Assembly: GCA_963977415.1 (NCBI GenBank)
Contig: CAXBOS010000004.1
Coordinates: 186,001-250,000 of the forward strand
DNA from: Croceimicrobium sp963977415
GTDB lineage: Bacteria; Bacteroidota; Bacteroidia; Flavobacteriales; Schleiferiaceae
Reading direction: 5' to 3'
Length of the DNA stretch: 64,000 nt
Within the stretch, counting starts at the first letter, position 1, and every line of letters starts with the position of its first letter. The notes below the pieces were generated by a model. The model did not search any database, was not told the origin of the DNA, and saw nothing but the letters and a program-made list of their open reading frames with translations. A program made the position numbers and the translations under genes. Below, one piece after another: positions 16,263 through 25,159 of this stretch.

Positions 16263-17490
16263 GATTAGTCATCCCACTAAGGTAATCCGCGCTAAACCTG
16301 ACATTCCGGGGAGTAAAAGCGAAACCAACCGCGCCTTGATTTTAAAGGAACTCTATTTTCCAGAGCTCGAAATTTCGGGCGCTTCCAGTAGTAATGATAG
16401 TGTGGTTTTAAAAAATTGTTTAGCCAATTTTCGCTCTAAAACCGCACTTAATGTGGAAGATGCTGGCACAGCCATGCGTTTCCTTTGTGCTTTTTTGGCG
16501 GTGCAAAAAGAAGGGACTTGGATTTTAGATGGTAGCACTCGCATGCGCGAAAGGCCTATAGGTTTGCTAGTTTCCGCTCTCAGGCAGATGGGTGCTAATA
16601 TTGAATATCTTCAAGAAGAAGGTTTTCCGCCCTTGATAATTAAGGGAGCAGTTTTAAAAGGGGGAGAATACGAAATCGATAGTCGTATTAGTAGTCAGTT
16701 TATTAGTGCCTTAATGATGATTGCGCCGGCTTTGCAAGAAGGCCTAATTCTGCGATTGAAAGGCTTTTCCGTTTCGGCACCATACATTCATCTAACGGCC
16801 AATATTATGCGTCGCCAAGGCTTAAAGGTTATTGTTCTAGGCGATGAAATAAAAATAAAACCCTCAGCGTATTTGCAGCCTTTAGAGGCCGTTTTCAAGG
16901 TTGAGCCAGATTGGTCGGCGGCCAGTTATTGGTTTTTAATAACACTTTTAGCACAAAAGGCAGAGGTGTATTTACCAGGTTTCCGGCAATTTAGTTTGCA
17001 AGGTGATTCGGTGCTTTCCAACCTATTTGCTCCACTGGGCGTAGATGCCCATTTTATTGGCCCTGGCTTCCGTCTTTCTAAATCGGAAGCAATTAACACT
17101 AATCTTAAACTTAATTTAGTGCAGAATCCCGATCTAGCGCAAAGCTTCGCTGTGGCTGCGGCCTCGGTATTAAAGGAAGCGCATATAAGGGGTTTACAAA
17201 CTTTAAGAATTAAAGAAACCGATCGCTTAGCGGCCTTGCAAAAGGAGTTAGCTAAAATTGGTGCCGATTTGGAAATTGGAAATGATTATTTGAAATTATT
17301 GAAAAGCGCTGATACTTGGGATGAGCCTGTGTTTGAGAGCTACAAAGATCACCGTATGGCCATGGCTTTGGCGCCTTTGGCCTTGATTAACCCTATTGTA
17401 ATTGAAGACCCCGATGTGGTGAAGAAAAGCTACCCTAATTTTTGGGATGACTTAATTGCGGCAGGTTTTAAAATAAAAAAGCTGACCTAA
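16249..17490 (+). CDS. aroA: 3-Phosphoshikimate 1-carboxyvinyltransferase (EPSP synthase)
   Basis: A 413-residue EPSP synthase that joins shikimate-3-phosphate and phosphoenolpyruvate. The first signature is PGSKSETNRALILKEL, where the Lys and Ser bind substrate. VEDAGTAMRFL is the equivalent of the second conserved loop, and RIKETDRLAALQKEL and YKDHRMAMALAPLAL supply the C-terminal PEP site. The conserved Gly of the usual NAGTA(M/L)R loop is kept (DAGTAMR), with Asp in place of Asn. The start is inside the end of aroB, so both enzymes are made from one mRNA. The stop codon lies inside a hairpin that serves the opposite strand. Confidence 0.96.
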   Translation: MERIKISHPTKVIRAKPDIPGSKSETNRALILKELYFPELEISGASSSNDSVVLKNCLANFRSKTALNVEDAGTAMRFLCAFLAVQKEGTWILDGSTRMRERPIGLLVSALRQMGANIEYLQEEGFPPLIIKGAVLKGGEYEIDSRISSQFISALMMIAPALQEGLILRLKGFSVSAPYIHLTANIMRRQGLKVIVLGDEIKIKPSAYLQPLEAVFKVEPDWSAASYWFLITLLAQKAEVYLPGFRQFSLQGDSVLSNLFAPLGVDAHFIGPGFRLSKSEAINTNLKLNLVQNPDLAQSFAVAAASVLKEAHIRGLQTLRIKETDRLAALQKELAKIGADLEIGNDYLKLLKSADTWDEPVFESYKDHRMAMALAPLALINPIVIEDPDVVKKSYPNFWDDLIAAGFKIKKLT

Positions 17491-17508
17491 ATTTCTTTAG
17501 ATCAGCTT
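17470..17508 (-). terminator. Terminator of the DEAD-box helicase gene, overlapping the aroA stop
   Basis: A stem of 7 + 5 bp with one C/A mismatch (AAGCTGA-CTAAA against TTTAG-TCAGCTT, 17479-17508). On the minus strand it is followed by TTTTTTATTTT. The plus strand lacks a T run, so it mainly ends the helicase transcript even though the hairpin includes the last codons and TAA of aroA. Confidence 0.75.
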
Positions 17509-17531
17509 GTAATTGCGTTTTATTTTAGAGT

Positions 17532-19103
17532 CTAAGAACGACCTCTTTTTTTAGAACTGGGTCTGCTTGAGCCACCACCGCTAAAAGGCTTTTTCTTGCC
17601 TTGAAAAGATGGGCCATCGCCTCCGTCTCTGCTACCGCGATATCCGCCGGAACGGCCACCACCAGAAGAACGACCTCCGCCTTCTCTGTCGCCTCTAAAT
17701 CCACCAGAACGACCTCCGCCGCTGCTGCGTCTTCTTTCACCGCCACCTCCGCCGCTTCTGCCGCCGCGACCGGTACTCATTTTAGCATTAAGATCTTCGC
17801 CTCCTCTGAGGTTTAGCTTTTCAAGTTCTTTTCCAAGAATCTTAGCGATTACTTCTTCCTTAGAAAGATTGGCCCATAAAAGTTCTACGTTTTCTAAAAC
17901 TTCTTGTGGAATTCTCTTTTTCATCGGCTGAGCAAGTATGTCTTGTGCCCAGTTTTCGATGCGAATTTTCTCGATGTCTTCTGCAGCCGGAATATCAACT
18001 TTTTCGAAGTTAATTCCCAATTGTTTTTCTAAACGGCTTAAACGATACATGTCGTTAGGGCCATTGAATACTAGAGAAATCCCTTTCTTACCCGCTCTCG
18101 CCGTACGGCCTGATCGGTGTGTGTAATAGGCTGCATCGTCTGGTAAGGCAAAATGGAATACGTGGGTAAGGTCGTTAACGTCTATACCCCTGGCCGCTAC
18201 ATCGGTGGCAATTAAAATAGGTAATTGATTGCTTTTAAAGCGTTTCATTACTCTATCACGTTGCGCTTGTGATAAGTCGCCATGTAAAGAATCGGCTTGG
18301 TAGCCTTCTTCCATAAGGCTTTCTGCAAGGCCTTGTGTGTCTAATTTGGTACGACAAAAAACCACCGCTCTTAATTCTGGACTAAGGTCGATGAAGCGTT
18401 TTAGAGCTTCAGTTTTCTGACGGTGATTTACACTAACAAATTGATGTTCGATGTTTACGTTAACTCTTTGTGCTGTGTCTACCGATATTTTAATCGGGTT
18501 ATTCATGTAGGAGTTAACCATAGACTGGATTTCGTAAGGCATGGTTGCCGAGAAAAGCCAAGTCATTTTTTCTTTAGGTGTATAGGTTAAAATTTCATCT
18601 AAGGCTTCTTTAAAGCCCATATTGAGCATTTCGTCCGCTTCGTCTAAAACTAACAATTCTAAAAACTTCAAGTCAATGGCACGACGATTTATTAAGTCGA
18701 TTAATCTACCTGGAGTAGCAATAATTACATGCTGAGGGCTTTTACGCAAAGCTCTCATTTGTGCATCAATTGGAGCTCCACCGTAAACAGCAAGAATGTT
18801 TATTTTTGGCTGGTATTTTCCAAAAAGTTCTAATTGCCCGGCAATTTGCTGGCCTAATTCACGCGTGGGCGCTAAAATTAATGCTTGCGTATGTGGATAC
18901 TCGGAGTCAACTCTTTCTAAAAGAGGAAGGCCAAATGCGGCCGTTTTTCCCGTGCCTGTTTGCGCTAGACCGATAAGGTCGCGCGAATCACTTAATAGTT
19001 CGGGGATGGCTTGTGCCTGAATGGCGCTAGGTTCTTCAAATCCTAAATCGGTTAAGGCTTTTAGGATAGGTTCTGATAAACCTAGTGATTTAAATGTGGT
19101 CAA
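17532..19103 (-). CDS. DEAD-box ATP-dependent RNA helicase with RGG-rich tail
   Basis: A 523-residue DEAD-box helicase. The Q motif region is FKSLGLSEPILKAL, motif I is AQTGTGKTAAFG, motif II is LDEADEML, motif III is FSATMP, motif V is ATDVAARGIDV and motif VI is HRSGRTARAGKKG. The last 85 residues (about 440-523) are Gly-, Arg- and Ser-rich with repeated GGGRSGG units, an RNA-binding low-complexity tail. The family assists ribosome assembly and mRNA turnover, often in the cold. The start is a TTG (MTTFKSLGL); no ATG lies near and the Q-motif begins directly after it. A TTG-18-GACCTTTG promoter lies 27 bases upstream. Confidence 0.95.
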   Translation of the reverse strand: MTTFKSLGLSEPILKALTDLGFEEPSAIQAQAIPELLSDSRDLIGLAQTGTGKTAAFGLPLLERVDSEYPHTQALILAPTRELGQQIAGQLELFGKYQPKINILAVYGGAPIDAQMRALRKSPQHVIIATPGRLIDLINRRAIDLKFLELLVLDEADEMLNMGFKEALDEILTYTPKEKMTWLFSATMPYEIQSMVNSYMNNPIKISVDTAQRVNVNIEHQFVSVNHRQKTEALKRFIDLSPELRAVVFCRTKLDTQGLAESLMEEGYQADSLHGDLSQAQRDRVMKRFKSNQLPILIATDVAARGIDVNDLTHVFHFALPDDAAYYTHRSGRTARAGKKGISLVFNGPNDMYRLSRLEKQLGINFEKVDIPAAEDIEKIRIENWAQDILAQPMKKRIPQEVLENVELLWANLSKEEVIAKILGKELEKLNLRGGEDLNAKMSTGRGGRSGGGGGERRRSSGGGRSGGFRGDREGGGRSSGGGRSGGYRGSRDGGDGPSFQGKKKPFSGGGSSRPSSKKRGRS

Positions 19104-19129
19104 AAAAAATATATTAAAAATTTACGCCA

Positions 19130-19158
19130 CAAAGGTCGGTTAATTATTTGTAGTACAA
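19130..19158 (-). promoter_or_regulatory. Promoter of the DEAD-box helicase gene
   Basis: Minus-strand TTG (-33, 19158-19156), 18 bases, then GACCTTTG (-7, 19137-19130), one base off TAnnTTTG. Spacing fits the Bacteroidota sigma factor. Confidence 0.5.
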
Positions 19159-19186
19159 GTATTTATTCTGTATGCATTATTTAATA

Positions 19187-19798
19187 TTAATGTGCTTGCG
19201 GAGCTTTAACGCCTGCTAATACTTTAATTTTCAGATGGTTTTCTTTGGGAGGGATTGGGCACGAGTACTTTTCGTTGTAAGCACAGTAAGGGTTGTAAGC
19301 CTTATTGAAGTCGATTAAAACGCTGTCTCCCTTCACTATACGCAAATCTATAAACCTTCCTCCACCATAACTTTCTACCCCGTTACTTTCATCGCTGAAG
19401 GGAAGAAATAGGTAGTCTTCATAGCCTTCGATTAACTTTAAGCGATGACTTTGATAAACAAAGAGTTGCTGTTCTTGCTCATCTAGCCGAAAGCGTAATA
19501 AAGCATATTTTTGATAGATAGCTTTTCTGCCTGTGGTGGTAGCCATGGCAAAGGCTTTGGCCGTGTCGATACGCTCAACTTTCGCCATTACGCAATAGTC
19601 AGAATTAAGTGAGAAGAAATCGAGGTGCTTAAATTTTAATCGATCAACTTCTTTAAGAGGCGAGTCAAGACTGTCGCCAAACTCCTTGTTTAGTTCAATT
19701 CGAAAATTGAAATTGCTCGCCAGAAAAGTGGAATCCTTATTTTGTGCTGTCGCCAAAAAGGGGAAAGAAAGTATTGCAAAGAAAAATTTGAAAGTCAT
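19187..19798 (-). CDS. DUF1684 secreted protein
   Basis: A 203-residue protein with an N-terminal signal peptide (FFFAILSFPFLATAQ). The C-terminal half carries the DUF1684 hallmarks: YGGGRFIDLRIVKGDSVLID, then FNKAYNPYCAYNEKYSCPIPP and NHLKIKVLAG. The family is widespread and uncharacterised; the cysteine-rich NPYCAYN/YSCPIPP segment is its most conserved part and may bind metal or form a disulfide. The residues after the signal peptide (DSTFLASNFNFRIELNKEF with SPL) match the family's N-terminal domain. It is divergent from the lipoprotein operon with an 83-base gap. Confidence 0.85.
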   Translation of the reverse strand: MTFKFFFAILSFPFLATAQNKDSTFLASNFNFRIELNKEFGDSLDSPLKEVDRLKFKHLDFFSLNSDYCVMAKVERIDTAKAFAMATTTGRKAIYQKYALLRFRLDEQEQQLFVYQSHRLKLIEGYEDYLFLPFSDESNGVESYGGGRFIDLRIVKGDSVLIDFNKAYNPYCAYNEKYSCPIPPKENHLKIKVLAGVKAPQAH

Positions 19799-19881
19799 TT
19801 AAATGTTTAAAATTGTGCAAGTCAATAATGGAATGCCAAAATATTGATAGTTTCACGCCACAAACCATTAACACCGTTAAT

Positions 19882-21465
19882 ATGCGAAAAGTAATAACAA
19901 TTTCAATCTTACTGCTTAGCATTCTAAATCAATCTTGCAAAGGCCCTGCAGTGCCGCGTTTTCAGTATGAAAAAGCAGGTGATTTCATCAAAAAGACCAA
20001 CATAGCTAAAGAGCGGCCTGATTTAAAGGCCCACCTAAAAGGAGGCGATTTAGTTTTTCTCTTTAACAATTGGCAAATAGATACTGTCGCTGGCTTTATC
20101 ACGGGAGAAGGGCAGCGTTTTGATTACAATCGAAGGATTCGTAAGGAAGGGAATTTAAAATTCTCAATGGATAGCGTCCTAATTTACGAGATGAATGAAG
20201 ACTTAGAATTAGCAGATGGTATGATGGCCTTATTTCCTCTTGCTATCGTAAATGTAGCTGTAACCCTTGCTTGCATTACTAATCCTAAAGCTTGTTTCGG
20301 TTCATGTCCAACCTTTTATACCGAAGATGGTAATGTTTTCGAAGCCAAAGGTGAAGGTTTTTCTAATGCTATTTCACCTTCCTTAGAATATGGCGATGTG
20401 GACGATTTGAATACGAGTACCCGCTCCGATAATTTTAAAATTATCATGAAAAATGAAGCGCAAGAAACCCATTGTTTAAAGGCAGTAGAATTATGGGCGC
20501 TTCCGATCAGTGATGATCAAAATGCATTGATGACTCGCAATAAAGATTTCTTCAGTAGTTCCGCCCAAATAGCACCAATTAGTGCTTACGCAGATGGAAA
20601 AAATGTTTTAAATTCCTTATTAGAAAGTGATCGAAATGAGTATTTCTCGGCAGCAGACGCAGAAAATTTAGCTTCCAAAGAAGAGTTAATTCTAGAGTTT
20701 GAAGCGACTGATTTGAAGCAAGATCAAGCTTTAGTGCTTGATTTCCGTCAGTCCTTAATGACCACCTACTTTATTTATAGCGCCATGGCCTATATGGGTG
20801 ATGAGGTTTCAGATGTTTTCGCGAAAATTGAACGAGAAAAAGATCTCTACAGCAAATTAAATAATGGATTAAAGTCAGAGTTGGGAGAACTAGAGGTTTA
20901 CCTCTGGAACGAAGAGTCGAAAGAATGGCAATTACAAGGGGCTTTGTACGAAACAGGACCAATCGCAGTTAATCGCCAAATTGTACCACTTCAGAAAATG
21001 TCTACTTCTCAGCCACTAAAGGTTAAGTTGTTAATGAATAAGGGTTTATGGCGTTTAGACTATGCTGCTTTAGCTGCGCTCGATCAAAAAATTGAACCCT
21101 TAAAACTTCAGCCAAGTCAACTGAAAAAAAATGGTTCAACCCATTTATTTGCGAAACAGCAATTGTTAGACGCAGAAAAGCATTTGATCTCTTTGCCAGG
21201 TGATTTTTTCGAATTGGAATATGATCTGCCAGACCCAAATCAAAAATATGCTCTGCACCTCTACAGTAAGGGTTATTATATGGAGTGGATGCGGAATGAG
21301 TGGTTAGGTGATAAAAATCTTCTCAAACTAAACCAAATGATGAATCATCCTCGTCGCTATTTAAAAAGAGAAGCTGAAGCCTACAAAGAATATGAGCTAG
21401 TGATGGAAGATGTTTTTTGGTCTTCTCAAATAGAATCTAAAAAAGTTTCTTCCTATGAAAACTAG
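19882..21465 (+). CDS. Uncharacterised large lipoprotein
   Basis: A 527-residue predicted lipoprotein, not recognised as a named family. The signal peptide ends in a lipobox-like LNQSC (Cys19), which is why I start at this ATG and not 23 codons upstream. Residues 55-110 are beta-rich (GDLVFLFNNW, MDSVLIYEMNED), followed by a hydrophobic stretch (MMALFPLAIVNVAVTLACIT) and a Cys-rich turn (NPKACFGSCPTFYTEDG). The segment FEAKGEGFSNAISPSLEYGD resembles a motif I recall from other uncharacterised Bacteroidota proteins (SCPxxY followed by a Gly and an SPSLE). The rest is a long beta/helix-rich body. It overlaps the next lipoprotein gene by 11 bases and heads a three-gene operon. Confidence 0.75.
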   Translation: MRKVITISILLLSILNQSCKGPAVPRFQYEKAGDFIKKTNIAKERPDLKAHLKGGDLVFLFNNWQIDTVAGFITGEGQRFDYNRRIRKEGNLKFSMDSVLIYEMNEDLELADGMMALFPLAIVNVAVTLACITNPKACFGSCPTFYTEDGNVFEAKGEGFSNAISPSLEYGDVDDLNTSTRSDNFKIIMKNEAQETHCLKAVELWALPISDDQNALMTRNKDFFSSSAQIAPISAYADGKNVLNSLLESDRNEYFSAADAENLASKEELILEFEATDLKQDQALVLDFRQSLMTTYFIYSAMAYMGDEVSDVFAKIEREKDLYSKLNNGLKSELGELEVYLWNEESKEWQLQGALYETGPIAVNRQIVPLQKMSTSQPLKVKLLMNKGLWRLDYAALAALDQKIEPLKLQPSQLKKNGSTHLFAKQQLLDAEKHLISLPGDFFELEYDLPDPNQKYALHLYSKGYYMEWMRNEWLGDKNLLKLNQMMNHPRRYLKREAEAYKEYELVMEDVFWSSQIESKKVSSYEN

Positions 21466-21979
21466 AATGATAATTTCACTGGCACTCCTCAGCTTTCTTT
21501 TAGGGGGATGCAGCTACTACCAGCATTTAGAAGACGAGTCTGAGTTTAATAAATCTACCAAAGGTTCTTTTATAAGGGTTTGGGTAAATTTGGATGAGAA
21601 TTCCTTCGAAATAAAAGAATATCGAGGAGAGCTAATCGCAGTCGATAGCACGCAATTGTATGTTATCGCAGTTGATACAGACGTAGATAGTGTATGTACT
21701 GCCCTTAGTAAAAGTAATATTGAATCTTTTAACCTTTACTATGCAAAGCCAAACACAGCTTTTTGGTCGATCCCTGTTTTTACGGGCTTTACCATTACCC
21801 ATGGTGTTTTTTTAATCGCAACGGCCCCACTTAATTTACTGATTACTTCTCTAACGCAGGGTCATGCTCTACGTGCGAGTCGGAGCCAAGAAAGTGATTT
21901 AAATTTAGATGAATTGGCCCCTTTCGCTCGTTATCCTCGCGGTATTCCTACCGGACTAACAATTGAAGATATCCATTAA
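21455..21979 (+). CDS. Small lipoprotein, paralogue 1
   Basis: A 174-residue lipoprotein with lipobox LLGGC (Cys19). After the anchor comes a short beta-rich domain (IRVWVNLDENSFEIKEYRG, then ELIAVDSTQLYVIAV), a hydrophobic segment (about residues 105-130, FWSIPVFTGFTITHGVFLIA) and a conserved tail DLNLDELAPFARYPRGIP. The G-ELIAVDS-x-x-LYVI pattern could be a small Sm- or SH3-like barrel; that is a guess. The next gene is clearly its paralogue, and the first gene of the operon has the same order of a DSVLIY strand and a hydrophobic stretch. Function unknown. Its start lies inside the end of the large lipoprotein gene. Confidence 0.8.
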   Translation: MKTRMIISLALLSFLLGGCSYYQHLEDESEFNKSTKGSFIRVWVNLDENSFEIKEYRGELIAVDSTQLYVIAVDTDVDSVCTALSKSNIESFNLYYAKPNTAFWSIPVFTGFTITHGVFLIATAPLNLLITSLTQGHALRASRSQESDLNLDELAPFARYPRGIPTGLTIEDIH

Positions 21980-21993
21980 TCAAATTTGTTTTT

Positions 21994-22512
21994 ATGCGAT
22001 CTGTTAAGAGTCTAATTTGTTTTGTCATACTCTTTTCACTTATGCTAGGTGCTTGTGAAAATTATAATTACCTACCTTCTCAGAAGGATTTCAAAACAAG
22101 TCCCTTGGGCTCTTATTTGATATTATATTATTCAAGTCCGCTTAGTTCCACTGGTCTTGATGAGGCTGAAGGTGAGCTTATCGCAGTTTCAAGTGATAGT
22201 GTTTACCTTTTAAACAAAGGAAGTTTTTGCGAAGCTATTGCAAGGGATTCCATATCTGGCTATGATTTGCAATATGCAAAACCAAATAGAAGTTACTGGA
22301 CAACTGCTGGTTTCTTAGCTTGGAGTTTAACGCATGGTCAATTGGCCCTTGCTACAGCCTTCCTAAATCTGATTGCCGTAAATGTGATTGATGAAAATAC
22401 TGTGAGAAACAGTTTTAGCGATGAACAAGATCTTACGCTAGATGAATTATCACCATATGCGCGTTTTCCGAAGGGCTTACCAGATGGCATAAATAAAAAG
22501 GATATTAAATAA
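21994..22512 (+). CDS. Small lipoprotein, paralogue 2
   Basis: A 172-residue lipoprotein (lipobox MLGAC, Cys20) that matches the preceding gene along its length: GELIAVSSDSVYLL against GELIAVDSTQLYVI, LQYAKPNRSYW against LYYAKPNTAFW, and DLTLDELSPYARFPKGLP against DLNLDELAPFARYPRGIP. The pair arose by tandem duplication and has since diverged, which suggests both copies are kept for use. The gap between them is 14 bases. The stop codon lies in the left arm of an 18-bp inverted repeat. Confidence 0.8.
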   Translation: MRSVKSLICFVILFSLMLGACENYNYLPSQKDFKTSPLGSYLILYYSSPLSSTGLDEAEGELIAVSSDSVYLLNKGSFCEAIARDSISGYDLQYAKPNRSYWTTAGFLAWSLTHGQLALATAFLNLIAVNVIDENTVRNSFSDEQDLTLDELSPYARFPKGLPDGINKKDIK

Positions 22513-22567
22513 CGTGAGTTTGACGGGAAAGCTGAGGCTATAAAATCATCGTCGAACTCACGTTATT
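22508..22567. repeat. 18-bp inverted repeat (REP-like or terminator)
   Basis: AATAACGTGAGTTTGACG at 22508-22525 pairs with CGTCGAACTCACGTTATT at 22550-22567, with a single T/C difference that would be a G-U pair in RNA. The 24-base spacer has no obvious coding or T-run signal. The length of the arms and the long loop look more like a dispersed palindromic element than a simple terminator, though ending the lipoprotein operon is possible. Confidence 0.7.
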
Positions 22568-22584
22568 AAAGGGATAAGATTAAG

Positions 22585-23076
22585 ATGGATAAATTAAAGC
22601 TTAGGTTAATAAAGGAAGATGATAACTCTCGCTTGGCAGAAATGATTCGTGGGGTTTTTATCGAATTCAAAGCTCAGAAAGTAGGGACAGTTTATTCCGA
22701 TCCAACCACTGATAATTTGTACGACCTTTTTAAAACGGAGCATTCTGTTCTATGGGTTGCGGAGCTAAATGGTCAAGTGGAAGGCTGTTGTGGTATTTAT
22801 CCCACCCAAGGCTTAAATAATGATTGCACTGAATTAGTGAAATTCTATCTTCATGCCAATGCTCGGGGCAAGGGTATTGGGAGGGCCTTATTAGAGAAAT
22901 GTATGGAAAATGCCCGTCAGCTTGCTTATTCTAAAATTTACATCGAAAGTTTACCCGAGTTTGATAAAGCAGTAAGCATGTATCACAAAGCAGGCTTTGT
23001 AAGTTTGGATAAGCCTCTAACTCAATTTGGACATCCAGGCTGTAACCTTTGGTTTTTAAAAGATTTAGAGGCATGA
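22585..23076 (+). CDS. GNAT family N-acetyltransferase
   Basis: A 163-residue GNAT acetyltransferase. The acetyl-CoA pyrophosphate loop is LHANARGKGIGRALLEKCMENA (the R/Q-x-x-G-x-G/A motif is ARGKGIG), preceded by the strand ELVKFYLH and followed by KIYIESLPEFDKAVSMYHKAGFVSL. Length is typical. The acceptor is unknown; the N-terminal MIRGVFIEFKA and EVGGCCGIYP-like core resemble general small-molecule or amino-acid acetyltransferases. It follows the lipoprotein operon after the inverted repeat and is probably transcribed separately. Confidence 0.88.
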   Translation: MDKLKLRLIKEDDNSRLAEMIRGVFIEFKAQKVGTVYSDPTTDNLYDLFKTEHSVLWVAELNGQVEGCCGIYPTQGLNNDCTELVKFYLHANARGKGIGRALLEKCMENARQLAYSKIYIESLPEFDKAVSMYHKAGFVSLDKPLTQFGHPGCNLWFLKDLEA

Positions 23077-23119
23077 TTTTTCAGATGTCCTATCATTAAA
23101 GTAATTCCTAATTTCAAAA

Positions 23120-25159
23120 TCATAGTTTTAAAACGATCTGCGCACGAATGTCGGATCGAACGGGTCCTTGAATTTCATTGTTGCCGGAACTAATACTTTC
23201 CGTATCGTAAAAATAGCTAAGAGCATATTTTGCTTGTACTTTAAGATGTTGGTTTACTTGCCAATCGCCTAAAATGAAGAATCGAAAACTTTCACCGTAA
23301 TAAGCGGGAATAGAAAAGCTTAAATACAGATCTCTTTCATAGCTATACAATCTACTGGCGTAATTAGGGCTGTTTACCAGAGCAAAACGGTAGCTAATTT
23401 TAAGCTTACTGTTCCTAACAGTATGTCTAAAATCTTGAGCAACCATAAAGCCTTCGCTTCGCGCTTGCTCACCCAAGCCAACAGTTTTAATTTGTAAGGT
23501 GGTTTTACTTTCTAATTTCCGAAGTCTTCTATCTTCGAGTTGCAGGCGCAAATGAAATTGTTGATTAGTGCTTAATGCTAAGCTTCCTTGGTGATATGCC
23601 GCAGATTTTCCTTCGCGATAGTTTAGTCTTAGGCTGAGATCTCTTTTGTAGTCGACTTGGTAATTGAAATTATTTTGCCAATCGAAGCCCTTGCTCGGGC
23701 TGCTCTCACTAAAGGAAATCCAACGAAATTCTTGCTGATCAAAAAAGCAGTTGTAATGCAGCTTGCGACTGATTTGCCAATCAAAACCTAGATAGTGGCC
23801 TTTCTCTCCTGCACTTCCTTTGGCGGCAAAAGGTGCATTCCAAAAACTTTGATAGTTAAGACCTAGGTTTCTATAGTGATAGCTAAAGCGAAGATTATCT
23901 AAAAGAATGGTTTGAAAGCCCCAAGAGTAAGCAATGTCTTTTTCACCATCGAAAGCCAACTCGCCAAAAAGATTGAAACTGCGGTATATGTAGTTCCAAT
24001 CTAAACTCAGGTTCTTTAGATTGTCACCACTAAAATTCTTCATTTGATAAAGTCGAGTAGAAGTAGCCAATGGTATGGCTAAGCTTTCGTCGCGGTAGTT
24101 GAGGCCAATATCGATACTGGAGCCACGGAATTCAATGCGGCCGCCCATGCTATTGAGAGTGTTGCGGTCTTTCTTCTCCATTTCACTCAAGGTGCGGTAA
24201 AGACCATTTCCGCCGAAACTTTCGGTGAAAAGACTGTCGCTTTCAAGATTAGAACTAAGTCGTCCATCAATTTTTTTATGCGAAAGAAAAAGCTCCAAAC
24301 GAAGCTTCTCCCACTTAAGGCTACTGGCGATTCCTCGGTAAAAACGATTTTCATCGCTACCTGCATAAGGCACAATGCCTCTGCCATAGCGTTTTATGTC
24401 CACCGCAGAAAAAGATCGTCCTAAACTCATGCTCGACCACAAGGCCAAACCTTGTCCAAATTCGACGTTATAGTCGCCAATTATTAGTTCTTCAATTATG
24501 CCATAATTTCGTAATGCAATATGTCCGCTAAAAAAATCGAAGCCCAGATTACGACCATTTTGTTGCCAAGGTTCACCCGCATCTTTTTGGAGATTAAAAG
24601 CCGCTTGTAAATTATCGCGATAAGCAAAACGATAACGAATAAGATAGTCTTGCGGCGATCCCATAAAACCACCATTTTCAGGAGGACTATCATAAGCTGC
24701 ACGTTTTTCCAGTCCGCTTGTGCTTCGTAAAAAGACTTGATGACGGCCGTATTTTAGCACCGCTGGCCAGTAAATTTTTTCTTTGGTATCACGTGCTTTT
24801 AAGTTAAAGTCGTTTAAGAGTAAAGTTACTGTGTTGCTATCTATCCCCTTGATAGAGTTCAGCTCTTGTGGGCTAAGAATTGGTCCTGTATGTTTGATAT
24901 GTTGGAGAATATTATTCACCTTGAAAACATCTAAATAGGGAAGGGAGAGCAATTCTTCTTGACCGCTAAAGTTGAGGGACTTTTTGTTCTCTTCAAATAA
25001 GGAAAACCTCTCGGCCCATTGGTATAGATCTATATCCGAGTCGGGGTTTTCACTCAATTGCTCTTCCCAACGGGCTTGGTTAGATTCGAGATCTTCTTGG
25101 GCCTTCAGACCATAATAAGAAAGGCTAAGCAGTAAAAATATTAAAAGCTTGTTTTGCAT
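23120..25159 (-). CDS. Helix-hairpin-helix outer-membrane beta-barrel protein
   Basis: A 679-residue exported protein with signal peptide (residues 1-20, LLLSLSYYGLKAQ). Residues about 60-125 contain two helix-hairpin-helix-like units (LLSLPYLDVFKVNNIL and ELNSIKGIDSNTVTLLL) of the ComEA type, which usually bind DNA. From about residue 135 on, the chain is alternating aromatic and polar strands (FLRSTSGLEKRAAY, YLIRYRFAYRD, ending RSDIRAQIVLKL), a large outer-membrane barrel. Such fusions are common and uncharacterised in Bacteroidota; a role in DNA binding or uptake at the surface is only an inference. The start overlaps the stop of the PorV/PorQ-like gene by one base, so the two are coupled. 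Confidence 0.8.
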   Translation of the reverse strand: MQNKLLIFLLLSLSYYGLKAQEDLESNQARWEEQLSENPDSDIDLYQWAERFSLFEENKKSLNFSGQEELLSLPYLDVFKVNNILQHIKHTGPILSPQELNSIKGIDSNTVTLLLNDFNLKARDTKEKIYWPAVLKYGRHQVFLRSTSGLEKRAAYDSPPENGGFMGSPQDYLIRYRFAYRDNLQAAFNLQKDAGEPWQQNGRNLGFDFFSGHIALRNYGIIEELIIGDYNVEFGQGLALWSSMSLGRSFSAVDIKRYGRGIVPYAGSDENRFYRGIASSLKWEKLRLELFLSHKKIDGRLSSNLESDSLFTESFGGNGLYRTLSEMEKKDRNTLNSMGGRIEFRGSSIDIGLNYRDESLAIPLATSTRLYQMKNFSGDNLKNLSLDWNYIYRSFNLFGELAFDGEKDIAYSWGFQTILLDNLRFSYHYRNLGLNYQSFWNAPFAAKGSAGEKGHYLGFDWQISRKLHYNCFFDQQEFRWISFSESSPSKGFDWQNNFNYQVDYKRDLSLRLNYREGKSAAYHQGSLALSTNQQFHLRLQLEDRRLRKLESKTTLQIKTVGLGEQARSEGFMVAQDFRHTVRNSKLKISYRFALVNSPNYASRLYSYERDLYLSFSIPAYYGESFRFFILGDWQVNQHLKVQAKYALSYFYDTESISSGNNEIQGPVRSDIRAQIVLKL

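Noticed and set aside
17532..17790. Repeated GGTCGTTCTGG-like units as a tandem repeat or CRISPR
   Set aside because: They encode the Gly/Arg/Ser-rich tail of the DEAD-box helicase; units are irregular and there are no spacers.
23069..23128. Short inverted repeat ATGATTTT / AAAATCAT at the end of the GNAT gene
   Set aside because: Eight-base arms more than 40 bases apart in A/T-rich DNA are expected by chance.
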